From Eleusine coracana subsp. coracana (taxonomy: Eukaryota > Streptophyta > Magnoliopsida > Poales > Poaceae), in contig CM064432.1 of assembly GCA_032690845.1 (NCBI GenBank), positions 62,060,071 through 62,124,070 of the forward strand: a stretch of DNA of 64,000 nt, written 5' to 3'. The translations under genes and the position numbers were made by a program. Position 1 is the first letter of the stretch. Every line of letters begins with the position of its first letter. The notes beneath the pieces are model-generated. The model saw only the letters and a list, made by a program, of their open reading frames with translations. It was not told the origin of the DNA and made no database searches. Shown in pieces: positions 56,151 through 64,000 of this stretch.

Positions 56151-59100
56151 TCAGCATAAGAGTTTGGAAAAGAGTCCCTGGTCCAGCTTCCCCTGATGTG
56201 CAGCAGGAGCCACCTCCCTTGCCAATCTCCCAATCACCCGTTCAATGTACACCACATATAGCCCATTCATGTTTTCCAGGACTTGCAAATCCATGCGTGC
56301 CTTGAGAATTGATCTGACACATTCTTCAAAAAGTCCTGAATGACAGATTTGTTTGATCAATATCTTGTAATAAATGTAGTATGGTGCAATGATGGAGCAG
56401 TATTTGAACTTTGATTCAGACTTCTAAGTTATATACTGTTAACTCTAAGTCAATACATTCCATAAAGAGGGTGATAATTGTAACCATTAGAACTAAAGTA
56501 AGACAAAATGTGGGTAACTAAATATGTTGTGTTTGCCTATGTTCTGCTGCATCGATACACTGTCATCTTGCTTGCACTAATGCATTAAAATTCAATCAGA
56601 GAACAAATAGACAACAGGACTGTAGGGGGGGGGGGGGGGGGGGGGAATCACAAACTTTTGTCAAAATTCTCACAAAATAGCCAATCTTTGATGTAGTCAG
56701 ATATCAGGAACTCAATTAACTGAATCCTGCAACATGAGTGGTGGGGCATGATATTAGTTTGAATGCAAATGGAATTTTTATACAAATTAGCAAATTGTCC
56801 AGATAAAACAATTTCTAATTATACGGCAATTGAAATTTCTTAAGACTGATGCAATTTGAGCTTACAAAAGAAAATAGTTCTGATAAGCCTCATTGGTCAA
56901 AGTAGAGAAAACTAGCAATTATGATTGATCATTTATTCTGTGCTGTAAAAAGGTCATGACGAATACCCTCAAGAGGAAAAATTTAATGTAAATATTAGCT
57001 GGAATGAAAAAAAAAAGGGCAATCTTCAAATACAAGAAACTAGACGAATCAAGATTTATCATTTAGAATGAGCAACTGCTATCAGAATATTATCCTGTGC
57101 TGTCAAAAAATCATGATGAATGGCATATAAAAGGACAATTATTGATGTCCCTGCTGAATGCACCTTAATTTAAAGGATCAAATATTAGTAGGAATGAAAA
57201 ACTGATGACCTTACAAATATATAGAGACCCAAATTACTGATGGTCCAACAGTTTCTCTACATATGAACTATTGTGCATCACAAAGGGAGGCCCTATGCAA
57301 GCTGCTGGGTAGTTTTACTTCACAATTTAACACCTTGGAAGGCAAACATTTGTTCTGAAAAGAGAAAGTAAAACTAGACATACCGGATAGTCAAAAATGG
57401 TGTTAACAGGCAATAAAACATCTAATGTGAATTAGAATGAACTGAGGAGCAGCTTACATAATGAATATATTGCTATGCATATCAGGGAAAGCATCATCAA
57501 ATGGATCAACCAGAAGTAATCTTTCTGATATAGTTGAGAGCTTCTGAGAAACAGCAAGAATTATCCGCTGACCAATGAACTCCTCCTTTCCTAACCTACG
57601 AAACAAGTATTGAATAGACAATTGGGGATCCGAGAGGCCAAGTGATCCTGAAAAATAAAAGACAAAATGGAAGGAACACAGTCAATATGCCGTTGGCGAC
57701 ATGTTGACATTAGAAGCAAAAACACATGTCTATGAACTTCGGAGTTGGATGCCCTAGTCTATAATGTTATTTGAGGTCAGATATGTGAAACCAGAAAAGT
57801 TGACTACATAGATATAGCAGATCAGACCAAAATAAAGCATGATTAGAGTAATTCATGTAGAAAACATCTAGAAGTTACACTTGTAATTTAATCATGGAAT
57901 GCAAACAAGATCAAACTCAAACCTATCGCTAATTTATCATATTTGATCACATTTTCATAAGGATCTAGAATTTACTATTTTTGAACAGTGTGTAATGTAC
58001 AACAAGTCACAAATTGTCCCCATGGTACTGCAAAGTGAAATATTGAGGAGAGAATGTGTCCAACAAAAGGGCCTAGACATGTGTCCCCAGCAATATATTG
58101 TGAAATTTGGAAACTAAAATCAACATGTATCTAGCTAGAATCAATCGAGGGTCAAGCCCACTGCCCAACAAACTCAAGTAGGATGTGGCTAACTAAAAGA
58201 AGCTTGTGTAACACATTACACCAGATCTCTTTGCATCTGGTGCTCTATACAAAAAAAAAAGGGAAAAAAACTATCTTATGTGTACTTTACGAATGCATTG
58301 TAGGTTTCACCTGAATCTGAGGGACCAGCATTTTCAGGAACGGTGCACATCCTTTTCATCAAACGGGTGACTAAACCATTGATTATCTCCTCAATAAGCT
58401 CATTTTCCCTTTCGGACGACAAAATGTTCTTCAGTGAAGCTGAAAGGGAAAGGAATTGCAGTTTGATTTACACATCAATCAAAGAACTAAGTGGTGCCAG
58501 ATTTAATGAATGTAGAAAAATGAAAAAAATCTATTGCAAGATAACAAATTGTCCGAATGATTATCAGCATTCTGACCACATTACTTCATTTAAGTTTACT
58601 GTGTTTAAGGAAGGTCTATAGGAAAAAAGTATAAGGTCAACATTTCTTAATGGCCCTCCCATTAGTATAATGAGATGTCAAGATGGAGTTCATTTTTAAA
58701 GTTAGGCATGCAATTAAGGAACACAAGATGACAGTTTATTCAAATATATATAGGGAGCACATAGTGATAGTAAAGCGTTGAAGAATCTTGACAGCAGTAA
58801 ATCCTTTGACATCAATATGCACTAATGCAGGCATGTCATGTAATCATGCAAATCTCAGAGGCTGGGCACTATGCATTTTGGGGTATTAATGCATGTATTT
58901 TCTTTAGAGTGAAGTGGATTGCACAAAAACAATATGGATAGGATTCATTAGCCACTTAATAGCACAGATGTAACTTACCCAATATGAAGTCTACTGCTTG
59001 GTGAGAAAATGTAGCGAATGGCAAGCCAGCTTCTCTCTGCAAAAGTAAATCCAACTTTATAATGTGGAAGAGGTGATCTCAGTTACAACCAGATGACAGT

Positions 59101-60017
59101 AGTTTACCTTGGCAAAAATGTCATCTGATAGCTCCACCAGGAAATCAATCGACATGCTAAGCTGCTGCATCTCATCCTCACTGTTGAAATCTACATAATG
59201 AAAACAGTTGAAGCAACAGTTCAAGTCAAGCTACTAAGACCTTATTTAGCTCCAAGTATGTGCAACATGGGATTGAGATATATTAAATGCCCTTGAAATA
59301 CAAACCAATTAAGTTACTCCTTGGAAGTGGTGGATCCACTCTCCGTCTCTTTTCCTTCCACCGCACTGTTGCAAAAAAACACAAATGTAAATCCATTCAA
59401 AATTGGAATAACATGCTCGTGGAACCCAATCGAAAACAAGCCATACCTAGCCTGAGGAATCTCCTCCTCAGCACCTCGTCGATCCAGTGCTCCTCACCAT
59501 TGCTTCCGGGCTGCCCTGGCAGGTCCCCGCACCCGTCGAAGAAGTGGCACCGGCACGACGTGACCGGCGGCTCCATCTCCTCCCCGCGCGCCCCATCTGA
59601 GCCCAGAAATTAACAGAAATGACACGAATCCGCAATGTGGGTAGACCAATCGAAAAGTCGAGGCGGATGGACTCGCACGCGCGTACCTTGGAGGAGCTTG
59701 AGCTCCTCGCGGAGGCGGAGGATCTCGTGCTTCCGGTCCTTGGCCTGTGAGGGAGAAATGCAGCACACGGGAAATGCGGGGTTAGGGTTTTGAGAGACAC
59801 GGATGTGCGGCTAGAGGAATTCTACCTTGCGCTTCCAGTGGTTTAGAGGCGACGACGATGTGCGAGCGGAGGAGGCCGCCGCCGCGGCGGCTTTGCCCTG
59901 GCGGCGGTTGAACTGGATGATGGCCATGGCGAGGGCCGCCTTCAGAGAGGGAGAGTCCATCCGGGAGGACGAGGCGGCCGTCGGCGTTGGCGGGCGGGAG
60001 GCGGGAGGGAGAGCCAT
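56151..60017 (-). CDS. MPS1: MULTIPOLAR SPINDLE 1 (PRD2-type meiotic protein)
   Basis: Ten exons on the minus strand: 60017-59826, 59744-59687, 59596-59447, 59365-59306, 59190-59108, 59036-58979, 58439-58311, 57647-57458, 56726-56656, 56335-56151; 1176 nt, 391 aa, frame continuous across all junctions. Residues 27-45 (SLKAALAMAIIQFNRRQGK) and the following KDRKHEILRLREELKLLQ form the family's N-terminal helix and coiled coil; then CRCHFFDGCGDLPG and DEVLRRRFLRLVRWKEKRRR, and near the end IQLIEFLISDYIKDW, RLFEECVRSILKARMDLQVL and LYVVYIERVIGRLA. Arabidopsis MPS1/PRD2 and its rice counterpart are needed for meiotic double-strand breaks and bipolar spindle assembly; that function is inferred. 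Length is close to the Arabidopsis protein. The 71-nt exon 9 is easily missed: its donor is A|GTTTGT and a 21-C run starts 10 nt into the following intron. Confidence 0.85.
56625..56645. repeat. Poly(G) run of 21 (poly(C) on the MPS1 sense strand)
   Basis: Twenty-one G on the plus strand. In MPS1 transcript sense it is poly(C) starting at base 11 of intron 9 (donor at 56655-56654). Confidence 0.95.
56909..57201 (-). repeat. Ancient duplication inside MPS1 intron 8
   Basis: Ordered shared blocks at 56909-57011 and 57037-57201: AAACTAG...TCATTTA, CTGTGCTGT.AAAAA.TCATGA.GAAT, and AATATTAG..GGAATGAAAAA. The second copy has extra sequence in the middle. Confidence 0.75.
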
Positions 60018-60625
60018 GGCGATCACGGTGGCGCCGGCAGGCGGGAAGAGCGGCGGGCGGGCGGGCGACGGCGAGGGCGAGGAAGAAAGGAGGAAAACAA
60101 GCGAATGATCAATCTGGGTCGTAAGATTTCGATTCGACGGCGTAAGGCTGCCCGCACGAGGCTTGACTGTGGTCAACAAACTTTGCAGATAACCCCCTCA
60201 TTTGGATCGCGATTATTAACCGCGATCCAAATATTTACACATAACCTCCTAAAATGAATCGCGATTATTAGCCGCGATCCATATATTTTCATAAAACCCC
60301 CCTAAAATGGATCGCGATTATTAACCGCGATCCAAATATTTTCATTAAGACCCCTGACACGGAGTTTTATTTTCAAACTGGGCCCTCGTCCGCATTTAGC
60401 TGCCTGCGAACAGCGACGGCGAGCGCAGCAGCTGCGAGAAACTCGACGCCGGCGAACCGACGCAGAGAGGAGAGAGGACGCAGACAATCTCGGATAAAAT
60501 CTGCAAGAGTACGACGAGCTTGAAACCGAGGAGGAAGAAGGCATGGAGGACAGATCGGGCTTCCGTGCTCGAAGCCCGGAAGAAGGTATGGAGGACAGAT
60601 CGGGCTTCTGTGCTCACCGCCGCCT
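60018..60625. other. MPS1 upstream region
   Basis: GC-rich leader of MPS1 to about 60180, then the tandem palindromic repeat (60189-60347), then GC-rich sequence with a short direct duplication (ATGGAGGACAGATCGGGCTT at 60543 and 60589). Confidence 0.5.
60189..60347. repeat. Three tandem 52-53 bp units, each with a palindrome
   Basis: Each unit has an inverted repeat GGATCGCG-ATTATTAAC-CGCGATCC (starts at 60204, 60256 and 60309), preceded by AACCCCCT-like sequence and followed by AAATATTT. Unit 2 has two changes in the arms and loop. The arrangement lies just upstream of the MPS1 transcription unit. Confidence 0.92.
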
Positions 60626-61034
60626 GTGGACGGCGGCGGCCAGGATGCGGGTGCAGGTGCCGGCAAGCATGAGGAGTTTTGGGGGTCGAGGTGGCCGAAG
60701 CTAGCGCCGCCGTGCTGGAGCCTGGAGGAGCTCATGGAGACCAACCCTGAAGCCATCTGCATCGCGACAACCAAAATTGCGCCTCGAAATAGCCCCAAAT
60801 GTGATTGTAAATTGAAGCTGCGCCCCATGAGTCATCGACATAAAGGTAAATTTGTTCTTTCGTCGATGATGGTGAAAGTATTCGCATTTGCTCAATTTGC
60901 TAATGATCCCTACCGTACAGGATTGCTCTGTGAAAGTCTGAAAGAGAGTCTGAACATTGAACATGAGTTTTCTACTTTGCAAAGCCTGAATACAGATGAA
61001 ATGATAGCGTGCCAAGCTGCAATCATCGATTATC
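60626..61034 (+). CDS. Doubtful coding fragment of unknown function
   Basis: Open from 60626 past 61034 with protein-like composition (LEELMETNPEAICIATTKI, LKESLNIEHEFSTLQSLNTD, MIACQAAIIDY). There is no ATG at its 5' end, so a start upstream by splicing or at Met 60734 would be needed. A possible in-frame 75-nt intron (60846-60920, AAG|GTAAAT to TACAG) lies inside, and a consensus donor C|GTAAGT follows at 61035. The family was not recognised. It may be the 5' part of a gene whose later exons were lost, or a retained fragment. It is divergent to MPS1 and followed by a retroposon insertion. Confidence 0.3.
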
Positions 61035-61047
61035 GTAAGTATGGTTT

Positions 61048-61240
61048 AAATCTGAAACAAAGTAGGTGTGGTTCTGCTCCTTTTGCTGTAAACTCTGTTC
61101 GTCTCTTCGTAACTGTCTGGTGATAGTAAGCGAGATGCTGGTGGACGCGTGCTGTAAAAACAGACCTTCGGGTCTTGACTGCTTGGCATAATGGACCGGG
61201 GCATGTTCCCTTTTACTCTAAAAAAAATCTGAAACAAAGT
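61048..61240 (+). mobile_element. LINE-like 3' end insertion (161 nt) with 16-nt perfect direct repeats
   Basis: AAATCTGAAACAAAGT occurs at 61048-61063 and 61225-61240. The 161 nt between them end in GTTCCCTTTTACTCT followed by an A tail. A perfect target duplication and a tail mark a recent target-primed insertion of a 5'-truncated non-LTR element or a SINE. The segment shows no resemblance to tRNA at its 5' end, so a LINE 3' end is more likely. Confidence 0.85.
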
Positions 61241-62032
61241 TCATCATGGAGAAAACCAAGCTGTAACACCGGATCATGAAGCCATACAGTTATGTACTCC
61301 GTAATACACAGGTGGAAGAACCCTTGTTTCATCTGTTTTTTTTTTTTTTTCATATGACAAGCCGGCACCTTAATAACCCTACAATGCATATCTCAAGTGT
61401 TCAGACAGATTTCTGTTTCTTGGTGCTAGTATGGCACTACGCACATGAATACATGATAGAACGCAGAGTTTCTCCAATAACAAAAGTCAAGATCAGATTT
61501 AAGGCCAAGATATTACTACCGTGATTCAAATACAGTGCTACTAATAATTTTTCTCGTAGTAAACGCAAATGAAGAGTAAGATCAACTATTGCTCAGTTCA
61601 ATGACTTAAAAACAAATGACATTTTCGTTCCACCTGAAAGGAAACCATTTTGTTCTTGAGAAAGTTAGTTACAGTATATACCAGTTCAGTAAGAAAACAA
61701 GCACATTATCAACGTCATCATGCAGATGTAGAAAAGGGATGACAAACAACTTTTACTAGCCATGAATCAAATTTATACATCAGTTCATAGGAATACAAGG
61801 AAAAATTGCCGCATATGAAGCTGACAATAGTGTTCTACCCTTACATGATACCGCAAGTGAAGTAATAACTCAATTCTGAACCAAGTTGAACATAAACGTT
61901 TTATAAGCTAACACCTAAGATATAATTTTCCTGAAAATTCAGGAAAAGACAATGGAAATTGAAGGCCATTTCACAATAATCATACAGCAGATTGACACAA
62001 TTGCAGCTCTTTGCAAGATCAAGCAATGAAGT
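61241..62032. other. 3' region of TM9SF gene and spacer
   Basis: About 61750-62032 is probably the 3' UTR of the minus-strand TM9SF gene. The rest is AT-rich with a T-rich run near 61338 and no gene. Confidence 0.5.
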
Positions 62033-64000
62033 CTAGTCAATCTTCACAGATGAGTAAATCAATCTCGTGAACCAGAAGCAGGCGCAGAAACCAATTGTTC
62101 CAGTGAGCACGAAGAACGCATAAGAGGCAAGAAGCATGTAGCCAAAGTACAATACGCCTGACACAAACTTGGTAATCTGCAGCTTCGTAAAGAAGTAGAA
62201 CCCAGCATACAGGAAGAGGTAGATTGCAGATGATCCTGAGGTGAGATAAGATCTCCACCACCACATATAGTCCTCACTGCACAGTTGGAAATAGCATAGC
62301 ACAATCGTAATTTCCGCACAGGTGACAATGAGGATAATGAACACAAGGAAAAGGAAGCCAAAGATGTAGTAGAATTGGTGGAGCCAGATTGATGTGAGGA
62401 TAAAGAACAGCTCAATGAAAACTGCACCAAATGGAAGAATGCCACCAATAAGAATGGTGAAGGCAGGGTTCATGTACCAAGCCTGCTCAGGGATCTGTCT
62501 TGGAATTTTGTTAGTCTTCACCGGAGCCTCAATGGCAGGTTGCTTGAAGCCCAGGTAGCTCCCAACAAATACAAGGGGAACTGAGATACCAAACCAAAGG
62601 AGAACCAAGGCAAACATTGTGGTGAAAGGGACAGCGCCTGATGACTTCTCACCCCATATCAGAGCATTCAGGACGAAGAAAATACCAAAAGCAATCCCTG
62701 GAAACAGGAAAGCAGTCCTCAGGGTGATACTCTTCCATTCTGATCCTTTGAACATCTTGTAAAGGCGCGAAGAAGCATATCCAGCAAACAACCCCATCAA
62801 TACCCAGGTGAGCAGCATGGCAGTCATCAATCCTCCCCGGTTCGATGGAGAAAGGAAGCCCAAAACAGCAAAAATCATAGTTACTAGCAGCATACCAAAA
62901 AACTGAACACCAGTACCAACATAGACACAGAGTAAGTCAGAGTTCGTCGGAGGGCGGAACACATCTCCATGAACAAGTTTCCATCCTGTTTCTTCCTGAG
63001 CCTCTTCTTCAGTTTCAAGTTGATTGTACCTGGCGATATCTCTATACAAAGTGCGAAGCATAATCATGGCCACCATCCCAGACAAGAAGAGTACAATCAT
63101 TAGAGAGTTCACAATAGAAAACCAGTGAATTTGATCATCTGTCATCAACAGATAAGTGTCCCAGCGAGAGGCCCACTTGATTTCACTCTCCTGTAAAGCA
63201 ATGACATGCAAATCAGATTATTAAAATGGAATTTACATTTAAATTGTAGTATTCACTAATAACGAAAGAGAATACAAAAGAGAAGATGAAAAAGCAACAA
63301 GAAATATCACCTCGAAGCTAACATCATAGGTAAATATGATTTCCTTTCCAGCTTCAACCTCCTGAGGAGTATCCGAGTTTATCACAACCTTGTTCGCATG
63401 AGGATCACATGTGGTCAAACGTGTTTGTTTATCATTCCATGCCCCTTCAAACTGATGATTTATACTGGCACCAGAAATTTACCAAAGACATGTAAGGAAC
63501 TAAACAAAATAGGGTCACATGTAAAAGACAGTAAGCCTTGGAACGAACCTGAATGGTTTGACCTCAAATCCAACAATTCTAGAGAGCTCTGTAGTTTCAT
63601 CCTTGTGATATTTGACTAAAAAGGTCAAGTGATTGTGGATAAAGTACTTCTCATCCTTGTTCTGCGACACATTTTGTTTTTCTAATAAGATACGCACACA
63701 CAACTAAAATTAATAGTCAGTTGGTATCATAAACTTACACCAGCATATTGGCCCTTGACACCAACGTGATATCCGCCCTGGTAAACAACAGCATCCTTAT
63801 CCTGCCTTGCGATAGGAACAACTAGTGGGAGGTTGTCAAGAATCCTGCAAAAGAATTCAACCATATAACTCCCGAACCCCTCATACAAACATATTACAAT
63901 CTTGCTTGTAAAATCCATACATGTTCACGCGATACTCATCCTCTATCTTTTCCTTGATTTCCTTTGCTTGTTTCTCATTGATGGTTGTTTTGCAGACAAC
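62033..64000 (-). CDS. Transmembrane 9 superfamily member (nonaspanin/TMN), 3' part
   Basis: Partial: exons 63921-64000 (continues beyond the window), 63739-63844, 63549-63661, 63311-63464 and 62033-63190 on the minus strand, all in frame. The luminal part shows LPLVVPIARQDKDAV, KYFIHNHLTFLVKYH, VGFEVKPFS and TRLTTCDPHANK. Then come WASRWDTYLLMTDDQIHWFS and nine hydrophobic segments in the large last exon, with family blocks YNQLETEEEAQEETGWKLVH, HGDVFRPP, GFLSPSNRGGLMTAMLLTW, IPEQAWYMNP and SEDYMWWWRSYLTSGS. It ends VKID, fitting the C-terminal KxD/E signal that keeps plant TMNs in the Golgi through COPI. Plant TMNs are Golgi/endosomal proteins with a proposed trafficking role. It is closest in feel to the TMN1-like subgroup. 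The N terminus and signal peptide are outside. Confidence 0.95.

Noticed and set aside
1..64000. tRNA, rRNA, CRISPR or integrated virus
   Set aside because: No tRNA box B-like GGTTCGAATCC with matching stems, no rRNA-like blocks, no regularly spaced repeat array, and no viral genes were seen.

Overview
This window reads as nuclear DNA of a grass (Poaceae). Genes are split by short GT-AG introns, coding exons are strongly GC-rich in third positions (ARO-type, DnaJ-like, thaumatin-like and zinc-finger genes), and spacers are AT-rich and full of grass-type transposon debris (Stowaway- and Tourist-like MITEs, a CACTA end with ACTCGGCAAA-type subterminal repeats, LINE remnants). The species cannot be fixed from the sequence alone. 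There is no sign of bacterial, viral or organellar DNA, and no tRNA, rRNA or CRISPR array was seen.

Left block (5-22.5 kb, all plus strand) is ordinary gene space. It holds an ERD2/KDEL-receptor-like membrane protein (six exons), a BIG BROTHER-related RING-H2 ubiquitin ligase (seven exons), a small plastid-type J-domain protein, a single-exon armadillo-repeat-only (ARO-type) protein, a decayed LINE fragment on the minus strand, and a GPI-anchored-type thaumatin-like protein (three exons).

Middle block (23-47 kb) is an accessory, degenerating region. It has a tandem cluster of four F-box/LRR/FBD-type copies of which only the second (30723-32243) is open throughout. The others are frameshifted, internally deleted, or cut by a CACTA-type insertion. 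Around them is a mosaic of fragments: a PMEI-like piece, a truncated F-box gene of another type, a glycosyltransferase-like two-exon fragment, a purple acid phosphatase pseudogene, and dispersed copies of a promoter-like module carrying a GGTCGGTA...TACCGACC inverted repeat.

Right block (47-64 kb) is gene-poor until 51.6 kb. It has an EAR-motif C2H2 zinc-finger repressor (plus), then on the minus strand a ten-exon MULTIPOLAR SPINDLE 1 (MPS1/PRD2-type) meiotic gene and the 3' part of a TM9SF/nonaspanin gene running off the right edge. A doubtful plus-strand transcription unit between these two carries a young LINE-like insertion with a 16-nt target duplication.

The most unusual structural signal is a set of very short (12-53 nt, plus one of 161 nt) oligo-A-tailed insertions flanked by 11-17 nt direct repeats, spread through introns and spacers. 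They look like LINE insertions truncated almost to the tail. A second oddity is long poly(C) runs starting at intron position 10 or 11 in two unrelated genes.
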